DNA of 18,652 nt from UBA2386 sp046306335. Lineage in GTDB: Bacteria > Planctomycetota > UBA1135 > UBA2386. Under the pieces are notes generated by a model. The model saw only the letters and a program-made list of their open reading frames with translations, did no database searches and was not told the DNA's origin. Made by a program: the position numbers and the translations under genes. Every line of letters starts with the position of its first letter. The stretch's first letter is position 1. The DNA is taken from positions 1 to 18,652 of the forward strand of contig JBKDXM010000012.1 in the NCBI GenBank assembly GCA_046306335.1, in the 5' to 3' direction. Of the stretch, positions 6,716 through 14,139 are shown piece by piece.

Positions 6716-8008
6716 ATGCCCCGCTGCCCCGCCCGCCGCGCGCCGCGCGCGCACGCGCTGTTCGCGCTCCCGCTTCTCGCTGCGCTGCTGACCGCGCAGG
6801 ACGACCGCCGCCACGGGCCCGACAGCCCGGACCGCGGCCTGCCGCGCGACCCGCTCGCGTTCACGCCGTACGACGCGGCGGCCGACGCGCTGCCCAACCG
6901 CCTGTTCCGCGCCTTCTGGCTGCAGCGGCAGACGCCGGCCGAGGTGGCGGCGGTGATCCCGCGCGGCGAGCCGGTCGCGTGGACCGACGGCTGGGTGCAC
7001 GGCAAGCGCGCCGGCACGGCCGACGACGCGCGCGGGTTCGGCGGCGATGGCCGGCTGCTGCCGCTCGAAGGGCTCGACGCCGCGGTCGAGGCCGCCGCCG
7101 CCGCCGACCTCGCGGCGCTCTGCCGCGACGACGCCGCGCTCACCAGCCTGCGCCGGCAGCCGGCGCTGGCCGCCCTGCTGCAGCACGACCTGCTGCGCGC
7201 CGCCGAGCGCCTGCTCGACACCAAGCAGAACGCCGCGCTGCTGCCGCTGCTGCGGCGCGCCGCCCAAGCACTCGCGCTGCCGGCCGACGCGCTCGCCGCG
7301 CTGCCCGATCCGCTGCGCGCCGCTGCCGCCGCCGACCCGGAGTTCGCCGCGCAACTGCCGAAGCAGCTCGGCGGCAAGGCCGACGGCTACCGCGAGATCG
7401 TGCGCCGCTCGACGCGGCTGTTCGACGCCGAGAAGACCGTGCTGTGGTCGCGGCTGTTCCTGCGCCACCCCGACGGCGAGACGGCGCTCGCCGCGCTGCT
7501 GCCGGCGGCCCTGAGCGAGGCGGACAAGAAGCGCGGCCCGACCGTGCCGCTCGGCTTCCAGGCCGTGCTGGTGCAGGGCCTCGTGGTGTTCGACCGCGAC
7601 GGCGCGCCGCGCGCCACGCCGCTCGCCTTCGACGTGCGCGTGCAGACGCTGCGCAACCGCGACCCGCTCGCGGCCGCCAACGCGACGTTCACCCACGACG
7701 GACTCGACTTCGCCGTCTGGCAGCTGGAGCGGCAGCGGCTGCGCGAAGGCCAGGGCCAGCCGTTCCGTCGCATCGACCCCGACGACCAGGACCTGTTCCG
7801 CGACTACGGCACCGGCAAGCACACGACGCACCGCGGCCAGTGCGCGCTCTGCCACCGCCTGAGCGGCACGCCCGAGCCCAACCTCGGCGGCTTCCCGGTG
7901 CTGCGCCCGCACGTGCAGGCGGCGTTCGCGGCGACGGGCGAGGAGCGCCTGCGCCTCGCCGAGCAGCAGGCGGCGAAGCTCTGGGCGCGGTTGCCCGCCG
8001 GCGACTGA
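6716..8008 (+). CDS. secreted protein with a single CxxCH haem-binding motif (430 aa)
   Basis: Residues 1-28 look like a signal peptide: an arginine-rich start, a hydrophobic core, and LLTAQD at the end. The mature protein is mostly helical and alanine-rich to about residue 215, then mixed (RSTRLFDAEKTVLWSRLFLRHPDGE, GFQAVLVQGLVVFDRDG). At residues 376-380 there is a lone CALCH within GKHTTHRGQCALCHRLSG, the standard c-type haem attachment motif. A secreted location is compatible with haem attachment there. No second CxxCH and no obvious distal methionine can be assigned, and the motif is embedded in a large unrecognised protein rather than a compact cytochrome c domain. The role (electron transfer, sensing or structural) is unknown. 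It appears to be transcribed from its own promoter. Confidence 0.65.
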   Translation: MPRCPARRAPRAHALFALPLLAALLTAQDDRRHGPDSPDRGLPRDPLAFTPYDAAADALPNRLFRAFWLQRQTPAEVAAVIPRGEPVAWTDGWVHGKRAGTADDARGFGGDGRLLPLEGLDAAVEAAAAADLAALCRDDAALTSLRRQPALAALLQHDLLRAAERLLDTKQNAALLPLLRRAAQALALPADALAALPDPLRAAAAADPEFAAQLPKQLGGKADGYREIVRRSTRLFDAEKTVLWSRLFLRHPDGETALAALLPAALSEADKKRGPTVPLGFQAVLVQGLVVFDRDGAPRATPLAFDVRVQTLRNRDPLAAANATFTHDGLDFAVWQLERQRLREGQGQPFRRIDPDDQDLFRDYGTGKHTTHRGQCALCHRLSGTPEPNLGGFPVLRPHVQAAFAATGEERLRLAEQQAAKLWARLPAGD

Positions 8009-8040
8009 CGCGCGGCTCGGTGGGTCGGCGCCGACGCCAT

Positions 8041-8207
8041 GAGGCTGCGTCCCGGGACGCGTGCCGATCCGGTCCGTGGCTTCGAGGCCGGGTCGAGGCC
8101 TCCGACCGCTGGCGAACGGCGGATTGGCCAGCGCCCGACAGCCAGTCCCCGGACCCGCAGCTGCGTGGCGGGCGGCGTGACCTGCTCTGACGCAGATTCC
8201 CGGCGAC
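8041..8207. repeat. diverged or partial copy of the palindromic element (opposite orientation)
   Basis: The 20 nt at 8188-8207 match 18 of 20 positions of 5879-5898 (TGACGCAGAyTCCyGGCGAC). Just inside, 8163-8179 is the reverse complement of 5606-5622 with one mismatch, so this end corresponds to the left end of the 320-bp element. The left side starts with GAGGCTGCGTCC, a weak inverted partner (9 of 12), and contains a perfect 14-nt palindrome (8047-8060). The central CCGTGGTT core is absent. It fills the gap between two converging genes. Confidence 0.5.
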
Positions 8208-8208
8208 C

Positions 8209-8856
8209 TTACGGTTGGCTGGCCCGCTCGGCCCGCACGCGTTGCCGGTGCCGCCACGTCGCCACCGCCGCGCTCGCCAGCAGCGAGCCCACGAACGCCA
8301 GCCCCATGTCCTTCTGCGCGTCGAACATGTCGCCTTGCTGGCCGTTGTAGGCCTCGGCCTGCTCGGGGCTCAACGCCACGGCGATGAGCCACTCCGCCAG
8401 CTCGTACACCTTGCTGCACAGGCCGATCGCGGCGACGGCGACCACGAGGTTCCAGCCGCGGCCCGGCGCGACGTGGCGGCGCACCAGCTCGGACAACGGC
8501 GGCAGCGCGAGCACGCCGAACAGGAAGTGCACCACGCGGTCGTAGTGGTTGCGCGTGGCGCCCAGCCACTCCGAGGGCCGCACGCCGAGCAGGGCGTCGC
8601 TCCAGGCGTCGTACGGCACGCGGCTGTACAGGAAGTGCGCGCCGACGATGTGCAGCTGCAGGAAGAGGAACGTCAGCGTGTAGTGGCCGTTGCCGAGCGG
8701 CCGGCCGCCGGGCCGCAACTCGTACCAGACGAGGAAGGCGATCCCGAGGCCGGTCGGGATGTGCTCCAGCGTCCAATCGCGGCGGTCGTATGGCGCGATC
8801 GCGCTCGCGGCGATCGCGGCCAACGTCAGCAGCAGCAACCAGACGCGGTAGGGCAT
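8209..8856 (-). CDS. DUF2238 / YjdF-type integral membrane protein (215 aa)
   Basis: Polytopic inner-membrane protein of about six spans: VWLLLLTLAAIAASAIA, HIPTGLGIAFLVWYEL, LTFLFLQLHIVGAHFLY, VVHFLFGVLALPPL, NLVVAVAAIGLCSKVYELAEWL and MGLAFVGSLLASAAV. The conserved elements LHIVGAHFLYSRVPYD, NHYDRVVHFLFG, KVYELAEW and GQQGDMFDAQKDM are typical of DUF2238 (PF09997), and the size is right. The family has no established biochemical role. The conserved acidic and histidine residues near the membrane hint at metal or proton handling, but that is inference. ATG 8856 was preferred over GTG 8868 because the GTG lies inside the candidate -10 box. It converges with the CxxCH gene across the diverged repeat. 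Confidence 0.85.
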   Translation of the reverse strand: MPYRVWLLLLTLAAIAASAIAPYDRRDWTLEHIPTGLGIAFLVWYELRPGGRPLGNGHYTLTFLFLQLHIVGAHFLYSRVPYDAWSDALLGVRPSEWLGATRNHYDRVVHFLFGVLALPPLSELVRRHVAPGRGWNLVVAVAAIGLCSKVYELAEWLIAVALSPEQAEAYNGQQGDMFDAQKDMGLAFVGSLLASAAVATWRHRQRVRAERASQP

Positions 8857-8866
8857 GGCTCGCGGC

Positions 8867-8872
8867 ACGATA
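8867..8872 (-). promoter_or_regulatory. candidate -10 hexamer TATCGT for the DUF2238 gene
   Basis: TATCGT on the minus strand lies 10 nt before ATG 8856 and overlaps the alternative GTG start. This favours the ATG. No Shine-Dalgarno is present. Confidence 0.35.
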
Positions 8873-8907
8873 ACGGCGGTTGCCGGCCGCCGCGCCGTGC
8901 GGATCGG

Positions 8908-9345
8908 TCAGGTCGCGGCGATGCGTTCGGGCATGCGCTGCTCCAGGAACTCGCCAGCGGCAGCGAACTGGCGCGCGAGGCAGGCGACGACGTCGTCGAA
9001 GCTGACGACGCCGGCGAGCGTGCCGTCGCCGTCGACGACCGGCAGGCGGCGGACGCCACCGGCGCGCATCGCTGCGAGCGCGTCCGCCAACGACGCGCTG
9101 TCGCCGAGCGACTCGGCGTGGCCGGTCATCACGTCGCGCACTTCGGTCGTGCGGGCGTCGAGGCAGGCCGCGATGACGCGCAAGGCGAGATCGCGGTCGG
9201 TCAGCATGCCGACCGGGCGGCCGCGGCCGTCGACGACGACGAGGCTGCCGACGCTGCGCGTCGCCATGCGCTGCGCGGCGGCGAAGGCGGATTCCTCGGG
9301 TCGAGCCGTGTCGACGCGACGCTGGCAGATGCGGCCGATGTCCAT
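8908..9345 (-). CDS. CBS-pair domain protein (145 aa)
   Basis: A stand-alone Bateman module. CBS1 spans about residues 1-62 (TARPEESAFAAAQRMATRSVGSLVVVDGRGRPVGMLTDRDL) and CBS2 about 68-128 (VMTGHAESLGDSASLADALAAMRAGGVRRLPVVDGDGTLAGVVSFDDV). A short helical tail follows. CBS pairs bind adenine nucleotides or related ligands and usually regulate partners; no partner domain or enzyme is fused here. The second module keeps the VRRLPVVD...L.GVVSxDDV signature well, so ligand binding is plausible. ATG 9345 was chosen because a good AGGAG Shine-Dalgarno lies 7 nt upstream; an in-frame GTG 45 nt farther upstream lacks such support. It is cytoplasmic and sits between a membrane protein gene and a lipoprotein gene on the same strand. 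Confidence 0.9.
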   Translation of the reverse strand: MDIGRICQRRVDTARPEESAFAAAQRMATRSVGSLVVVDGRGRPVGMLTDRDLALRVIAACLDARTTEVRDVMTGHAESLGDSASLADALAAMRAGGVRRLPVVDGDGTLAGVVSFDDVVACLARQFAAAGEFLEQRMPERIAAT

Positions 9346-9352
9346 CGCTGGG

Positions 9353-9357
9353 CTCCT
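9353..9357 (-). promoter_or_regulatory. ribosome binding site AGGAG that fixes the CBS gene start
   Basis: AGGAG on the minus strand is 7 nt before ATG 9345. It is one of only two convincing Shine-Dalgarno sites in the window, the other being at 14125-14130. Confidence 0.7.
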
Positions 9358-9532
9358 GGGTCGCCGCGGTACGCGGCGTGCCGGCACCATGGCGCGCGCG
9401 GCGGCTGCGGCCCATACGCCGCAGGGCGCAAGTCGGCCGCGGCGAGGACGGCGGCCGCGCGCCGTCTGCCTGCAGTCGGCGCGGCGGCGGGCCGTGCGGC
9501 AACGCGAGCGCCGCCGGCGCGCCCGCTGCGCC

Positions 9533-10357
9533 TCACAGCGTCGAGCCGCCGGTGGCGAACTTCGGGAACCGCTTCATGAACACCTCGCGGGCCGCCGCGT
9601 CGCGCGCCTTCTTGTTGCTCATCGAACCGCCCTCGACGGCGATCTGGAACATGAACGGGAACTCGTACGACTGCGTCTTCAGGTTCCACTGCGCGCTCTC
9701 CAGGATCGAGCGATTGCCCTGGTTCTGCGTGCTGTTGCCGGTGTCGCGGTCCTTGACGCCGCCGCCGGTGGTGGTGGCGTTCTTGTTGCCGGCGTCGGCG
9801 GTCTTGCTGGCGGCGAGCGAAGTGCGCTGGCGGCAGACGCCCGCGAACGCGTAGACCTCCTTCTTCTCGCCGAGCAGCAGCCCGGCCGCCGCGCCGCCGG
9901 CGACACCGCCCGCGATGCCGGTGCCGAGGCTCTCGGTCAGGATGCCGGTCGCGACGCCGGTGCCGACGCCGGCCCAGATGCCGGCCTCCTCGTTGAAGTC
10001 GAACTTCCCGTCCTCGCCGGCCTCGTACACCATGATCTCGTAGTGGGCCTTCTTGCCGCTCTTGCGCGGCAGCAGCTTGACGTCGCCCATGCCGGCCTGC
10101 CGGCACTGCGCCACGACCGACTCGCGCAGCGTGTCGAGGAACGCCTCGTCGTCCTCCATCGTCGGGCACTGGAAGTTCATGCGGATGGTGTTCGGCTCGA
10201 CCGTGCCGTCGTCCGGCACCGGCAGTTCCGTCGTGTCCTTCCAGACCGGCGGCTCACCGAGGTTCTTGAACTTGCCTGTCGCCGAGCAGCTGGCGAGCAG
10301 CGCGACGACGACGAGAAGGGCGAACGACAGGAACGAACGGGGGGTGCGTTGCATCAT
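9533..10357 (-). CDS. lipoprotein with a glycine-zipper segment (274 aa)
   Basis: The start is ATG 10357 (ATG 10354 follows directly). Residues 8-23 are a hydrophobic signal ending in the lipobox L-A-S-C, with lipidated C24, so the protein should be membrane-anchored outside the cytoplasm. After a soluble part (C64, C85, HYEIMVYEAGEDGKFDF), residues 126-163 are a glycine/alanine-rich amphipathic stretch with G every 2-4 residues (GIWAGVGTGVATG... GIAGGVAGGAAAGLLLG). This is the glycine-zipper pattern of outer-membrane-associated lipoproteins such as the Pal-like/OmpA-leader and Rick_17kDa families. A threonine/asparagine-rich polar linker (about 180-215) and a QAWNLK..EFPFMFQI-type beta region follow. 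I do not recognise a specific family. A TAGCAT box lies 52 nt upstream. Confidence 0.75.
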   Translation of the reverse strand: MMQRTPRSFLSFALLVVVALLASCSATGKFKNLGEPPVWKDTTELPVPDDGTVEPNTIRMNFQCPTMEDDEAFLDTLRESVVAQCRQAGMGDVKLLPRKSGKKAHYEIMVYEAGEDGKFDFNEEAGIWAGVGTGVATGILTESLGTGIAGGVAGGAAAGLLLGEKKEVYAFAGVCRQRTSLAASKTADAGNKNATTTGGGVKDRDTGNSTQNQGNRSILESAQWNLKTQSYEFPFMFQIAVEGGSMSNKKARDAAAREVFMKRFPKFATGGSTL

Positions 10358-10409
10358 GACGGGTACGAGGGCTGGCGCGCGGCCACGATGGCGCGGCGCA
10401 ACGGCGGCG

Positions 10410-10415
10410 ATGCTA
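10410..10415 (-). promoter_or_regulatory. candidate -10 hexamer TAGCAT for the lipoprotein gene
   Basis: The same TAGCAT hexamer as at 394-399 and 12185-12190. It is 52 nt upstream of ATG 10357, so a leader of about 45 nt would result. Confidence 0.35.
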
Positions 10416-10461
10416 GCCAGCAGGCCGGCCCAATGCTCCAGCGGCGCGGCCGCGGCTGCGG

Positions 10462-10477
10462 CCGGCGCCTTCGCCGG
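10462..10477 (-). terminator. hairpin after the double-esterase gene
   Basis: CCGGCG and CGCCGG form a perfect 6-bp stem with a 4-nt loop, 45 nt past the esterase stop and upstream of the lipoprotein promoter candidate. No U-tract follows, so this is only a weak terminator candidate. Confidence 0.3.
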
Positions 10478-10521
10478 ACGCCGGCTGGAAGCCGATCGTG
10501 CGCCGCCCCCACTGCGGGCGG

Positions 10522-12177
10522 TCAGCGACCGGCGGCGAACAAGTCGGCGAAGAGCCGCCAGAACTGCGGCCCGATCGCCTGCAGCATGCGCACCGGCTCG
10601 TGCGCGACGCCCGCCGGTTCGAGGTAGGCGTGCGGGATGCCGAGCGCGTCGAGCCGTTCGTGCATGCCGCGGTTGGCGGGCAACGTGTTGTCGGCCGCGC
10701 CGCAGGCGACCAGCAGGCGCGCGTCGCGCAGGCGCTCGCGGTGGACCTCCGCGAGCCGCCACGGACTGCGCGCGACGAACTCCGCCATGTCACCGCCGTA
10801 CGTCGTCGCCAGCACCTCGACGCGGCGCGCTTCGTTGGTGCGCGGCGTCTCGACCAGCTCGGGCTGCAGCGGGCCGCCGCCAAGGCTCGCGGCGGCGCCG
10901 AACAGGTCGCGCCGCGCGAAGCAAAAGCGCAGCGCGCCGTAGCCGCCCATGCTGAAGCCGGCGACGCCGCGGCGCGCCGCGTCGGGCAGCGTGCGGAACG
11001 CCGCGTCGATCCGCGGCACGATCTCGCCGAGCACGACGGTCTCGACCGGACGGCGGCCGTCGACGCTGTCGCACCACATGCCCTGCGGCAGGCCGTTGGG
11101 ATAGACGACGAGGCACGGCGGCAGGTCGCCGCGGCGCATCGCCGCCTCGAACGCGCGCGCGACCGACGGCAGGCCCGCGTCGCCGCCGCCGCTGCCGTGC
11201 AGCCAGTAGACGACCGGATAGCGGCGGCCGTCGGCGTCGTCCTCGTAGCCCGGCGGCAGGTAGACGTGGTAGCTGACCGAGGTGCGCGCCGCGCGGCTCT
11301 CGTAGACGTGCTGCACCACGCCGGGCAGGGCGGCCGGCGGCGTCGTCCATGGCTCGGGCTTGGGCGTGGCGCGGAAGAAGGCGGCGATCGCCGGCGCCGC
11401 CGCCGCCGGAAACTCGTGGCCGCCGTCGTGCCACCACGTCGCGACCATCATGCCGGCCTTGGCGCGGTGCACGGTGGCGCCGGGCACTGCGTCCCACGGC
11501 GCGCCGGCGTCGGCGCCGGCATCCGCGACCAGCGCCTGCACGTTGCGCTGCTGCGTCGCGAACGGCACGAGCGCGTCGGCGCGGCCGGCGACGTGCAGCA
11601 GCGGCCGCGGGATCGGCTGGCCGTCGCGCAGGTGGCGCACGCCGCCCGCCGCCGACGGCGCGAACGACGCGAAGACGTCGCTGCGTGCGGCGTACAGCAG
11701 GTAGGTGAAGCCGCCGCCGTTGCTGTGGCCGGTCGCGTGGATGCGACGTTCGTCGATCGCCAGTTCGGCGCGCAGCGTCGCCAGCATCGCGTCGACGAAG
11801 CGCAGGTCGCGATCGCCCTGGTCGCCGACCTCGGCCTGCCAGCCGCTGCGCTTGCCGTCGGCGTCGGTCAACCGGCCCGGCGTCGGCAGGCCCTGCGGGT
11901 AGACGACGACCGCCTGCGGCAGCAGTTCGTGCAGCCCGAAGCCGCGCGCCGCCGCCGCGCTGCGCCCGCCGTGGCCGTGGAACACGAACACCAGCGGCGC
12001 TGGCTGCGCCGCCGTCGGAGCCTGCGCCGGCACGGCGACGAGCGCGCTGCGTTCGACGCCATCGACGGACCAGGTGCGCGGCGCGAGCCCGGTGGGTTGC
12101 TCCTGCGCCGCGGCGAGCGCAGCGCAGCCGATCGCAGCGGCGAGGAAGCGGGGACGCACGCGCGGACAGCCGACCAT
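10522..12177 (-). CDS. secreted tandem esterase: PHB-depolymerase/feruloyl-esterase-like plus EstD/CE1-like domain (551 aa)
   Basis: A signal peptide (1-24, ending ALAAAQ) is followed by two alpha/beta-hydrolase domains. Domain 1 (about 30-275) has FVFHGHGG as the oxyanion region, the nucleophile in GHSNGGG (S152), GRADALVPF (D201) and DGGHEFP (H254), like LpqC/poly(3-hydroxybutyrate) depolymerase-type esterases. Domain 2 (about 285-545) has VSYHVYLPPGYEDD, VVYWLHGSGGG, GFSMGGYG (S409), GAADNTLP (D496) and GVAHEP (H526), like the CE1/esterase D superfamily. Both triads look intact, so two active sites in one secreted chain are likely, perhaps acting on ester-linked polysaccharide or polyester; the substrate is unknown. 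ATG 12177 was chosen over TTG 12195 because TAGCAT lies 7 nt before it. ETF-QO ends 96 nt upstream on the same strand. Confidence 0.88.
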   Translation of the reverse strand: MVGCPRVRPRFLAAAIGCAALAAAQEQPTGLAPRTWSVDGVERSALVAVPAQAPTAAQPAPLVFVFHGHGGRSAAAARGFGLHELLPQAVVVYPQGLPTPGRLTDADGKRSGWQAEVGDQGDRDLRFVDAMLATLRAELAIDERRIHATGHSNGGGFTYLLYAARSDVFASFAPSAAGGVRHLRDGQPIPRPLLHVAGRADALVPFATQQRNVQALVADAGADAGAPWDAVPGATVHRAKAGMMVATWWHDGGHEFPAAAAPAIAAFFRATPKPEPWTTPPAALPGVVQHVYESRAARTSVSYHVYLPPGYEDDADGRRYPVVYWLHGSGGGDAGLPSVARAFEAAMRRGDLPPCLVVYPNGLPQGMWCDSVDGRRPVETVVLGEIVPRIDAAFRTLPDAARRGVAGFSMGGYGALRFCFARRDLFGAAASLGGGPLQPELVETPRTNEARRVEVLATTYGGDMAEFVARSPWRLAEVHRERLRDARLLVACGAADNTLPANRGMHERLDALGIPHAYLEPAGVAHEPVRMLQAIGPQFWRLFADLFAAGR

Positions 12178-12184
12178 GGTCGCG

Positions 12185-12190
12185 ATGCTA
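12185..12190 (-). promoter_or_regulatory. candidate -10 hexamer TAGCAT for the double-esterase gene
   Basis: TAGCAT on the minus strand is 7 nt before ATG 12177, consistent with a leaderless transcript. It also overlaps the alternative TTG start at 12195, which argues against that start. Confidence 0.4.
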
Positions 12191-12273
12191 CGCAACCGCG
12201 CCGCCAGCCCCCACGGCCGGGCGCGCAGGGATCGCGCGGCGTCCCGGCGCGCGACGTGACGCGCCGCCCGCCG

Positions 12274-13992
12274 TCAGAGGTTGGTGTAGTTCGGCCCGCC
12301 GCCGCCTTCCGGCGTGACCCAGTTGATGACCTGGTACGGGTCCATGATGTCGCACGTCTTGCAGTGCACGCAGTTGCTGGCGTTGATCTTGAGGTCGACG
12401 CCGTGCTTGGTCCCCGGCTTCGCCTCCATCTCGTAGACCGCCGCGGGGCAGAAGTGCTGGCAGGGGTTGCCGAACTCCTCCACGCAGCGCGTCGAGCACA
12501 GGTCGGGCTGCGTGACGACGAGGTGGCACGGCTGGTCCTCCTCGTGCATGGTCCCCGACGCGTACACGCTGGTCAGCTTGTCGAACGTGAGCGTGCCGTC
12601 CTGCGGCAGCTTGTCCTGCGCGGGCTTGCCCTTGCCGCCGAAGTACGCGCCGACCTGCTGCATGTAGCTGTGCCCGGCCTCGCTCTTGAGCTCGTCGCTC
12701 CAGAACGCGCCCTTGCCGCCGAAGAACTGCGCGAAGCCGGCGTTGAGCAGGCCCCACAGGCGGCCCTTGTGGAAGCCCTGGTGGAAGTTGCGGCACTGCC
12801 ACAGCTCGTCGTGCAGCCAGTCGGCCTTCATCTTCTGGTCGTAGACGGCCGTCGCCGCCGCCGAGAAGTCGCCCTTCTTCAGGCACTCGAACGCCGCCTC
12901 GGCCGCGAGCATGCCACTGCGCATCGCGAGGTGGATGCCCTTGAGCCGCATGCTGTTCATCAGGCCGGCGCTGTCGCCGACGAGCACGAAGCCGTCGCCG
13001 AAGGTCTTCGGCATCGAGTAGAGGCCGCCTTCGGGCAGCGACTTGGCGCCGTAGTGCAGCATCTTGCCGCCCTGCAGGAACGCGGCGACCTTCGGGTTGA
13101 GCTTCATGCGCTGCAACTGCCGGTGCGCGTCCATCGTCGGGTCGCGGTAGTCGAGGCCGACGACGAGGCCGATCGAGACGAGGTTCTTGCCGCCCTCGCT
13201 CTGGCCCATGCCGTAGATCCAGCCGCCGCCGAACGTCTTGCTGTCGAGGGGGTAGCCCATCGTGTGCACGACGAGGCCGGGCGGGCACTGGCCGGCAGGC
13301 ACTTCCCACACTTCCTTGACGCCGATGCCGAACACCTGCGGGTTCTTGCCCTGCAGGCCGAGGTCGGCGATCAGTTGCTTGGCCATCGAGCCGCGCGAGC
13401 CCTCGGCCAGCACGGTGAGCTTGCCGGCGAGGATGCCGCCCGCCTGGAAGTTGCCCTTCTGCTGGCCGTGCTTGTCGACGCCCGAGTCGCCGAGCTGCAC
13501 GCCGGTGACCTTCTTGCCGTCGCGCTGCAGCACGGCGCCGGGGAAACCGGGGAACACCTGGATGCCCTTCTGCTCGGCGATGGCGCCGAGCCACTTCACC
13601 ATCTTGTTGAGCGAGATGACGAAGTTGCCGTGGTTCTTCAGCGGCGGCGGCGTGACCGGCAGCTTGAAGCCGCCCTTCTCGCCGAGCCACAGCACGTAGT
13701 CGTCGTGCACCTCGGCCTCGACCGGCGCCTTCGGTTCGGCCGTGCGCCAGCTCGGGACCAGCTGGTCGAGGGCCTTGGGATCGAGCACCGCGCCGGAGAT
13801 CGAGTGCGCGCCGAGTTCGGCGGCCTTTTCGATCAGGCAGATCTGCGGGGCCAGCGCTTCGCCCACGCCGCTCTTCTGCACCTCCGCGTTGTGGCGCTCG
13901 ACCAGATTGGCCAGGTGGATCGCCGTCGACAGCCCGGCCGGGCCGCCGCCGACGATCACGACATCGAACTCCATCACATCGCGTTGGGTCAT
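12274..13992 (-). CDS. electron transfer flavoprotein-ubiquinone oxidoreductase (ETF-QO)
   Basis: Membrane-associated FAD and [4Fe-4S] enzyme that passes electrons from reduced ETF (fatty-acid and amino-acid dehydrogenases) to the quinone pool. At 572 residues it has bacterial family length. The N-terminal FAD Rossmann motif is FDVVIVGGGPAGLSTAIHLA (9-28). The second FAD region includes FGDGFVLVGDSAGLMNS and the following LKGIHLAMRSGMLAAEA. The C-terminal ferredoxin-like domain holds the cluster ligands, by comparison with the human protein, at C515 (CPAAVYE) and C541, C544, C547 (CVHCKTC), ending DPYQVINWVTPEGGGGPNY. ATG 13992 is used; an internal ATG six codons later is also possible. etfA and etfB are not adjacent, so this appears to be a lone gene, divergent from the DUF2203 gene. 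Confidence 0.96.
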   Translation of the reverse strand: MTQRDVMEFDVVIVGGGPAGLSTAIHLANLVERHNAEVQKSGVGEALAPQICLIEKAAELGAHSISGAVLDPKALDQLVPSWRTAEPKAPVEAEVHDDYVLWLGEKGGFKLPVTPPPLKNHGNFVISLNKMVKWLGAIAEQKGIQVFPGFPGAVLQRDGKKVTGVQLGDSGVDKHGQQKGNFQAGGILAGKLTVLAEGSRGSMAKQLIADLGLQGKNPQVFGIGVKEVWEVPAGQCPPGLVVHTMGYPLDSKTFGGGWIYGMGQSEGGKNLVSIGLVVGLDYRDPTMDAHRQLQRMKLNPKVAAFLQGGKMLHYGAKSLPEGGLYSMPKTFGDGFVLVGDSAGLMNSMRLKGIHLAMRSGMLAAEAAFECLKKGDFSAAATAVYDQKMKADWLHDELWQCRNFHQGFHKGRLWGLLNAGFAQFFGGKGAFWSDELKSEAGHSYMQQVGAYFGGKGKPAQDKLPQDGTLTFDKLTSVYASGTMHEEDQPCHLVVTQPDLCSTRCVEEFGNPCQHFCPAAVYEMEAKPGTKHGVDLKINASNCVHCKTCDIMDPYQVINWVTPEGGGGPNYTNL

Positions 13993-14039
13993 GGTGTCTC
14001 GTTCCGGGAAGGAACCCTTGGTTACCGCCGGGCGGCGTC

Positions 14040-14045
14040 ACACTA
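14040..14045 (-). promoter_or_regulatory. possible -10 hexamer TAGTGT for ETF-QO
   Basis: TAGTGT on the minus strand lies 47 nt before ATG 13992 in the 147-nt divergent region. This AT-richer patch (14040-14053, cactacctacatg on the plus strand) could also serve the divergent gene. It is a weaker case than the close-spaced boxes. Confidence 0.25.
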
Positions 14046-14105
14046 CCTACATGCGACGGCGGACTGCAACGCCGCCGACGCAACGCGGGGCCGCGGGCCC
14101 ACCCA

Positions 14106-14117
14106 GGGTCCGGACCC
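14106..14117. repeat. perfect 12-bp palindrome upstream of the DUF2203 gene
   Basis: GGGTCCGGACCC is fully self-complementary. It lies 8 nt before the Shine-Dalgarno of the DUF2203 gene, in the divergent region shared with ETF-QO. It could be an operator, but chance is not excluded in GC-rich DNA. Confidence 0.3.
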
Positions 14118-14124
14118 CTCCGTC

Positions 14125-14130
14125 AGGAGG
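14125..14130 (+). promoter_or_regulatory. ribosome binding site AGGAGG of the DUF2203 gene
   Basis: A full AGGAGG lies 9 nt before ATG 14140. It is unusually strong for this window, where most genes have none. Confidence 0.75.
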
Positions 14131-14139
14131 ACCCCGACC

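Noticed and set aside
5942..9502. Minus-strand open frame of nearly 1,200 codons across 5942-9502
   Set aside because: It is antisense or out of frame to five better-supported genes, of biased composition, and without a recognisable domain.
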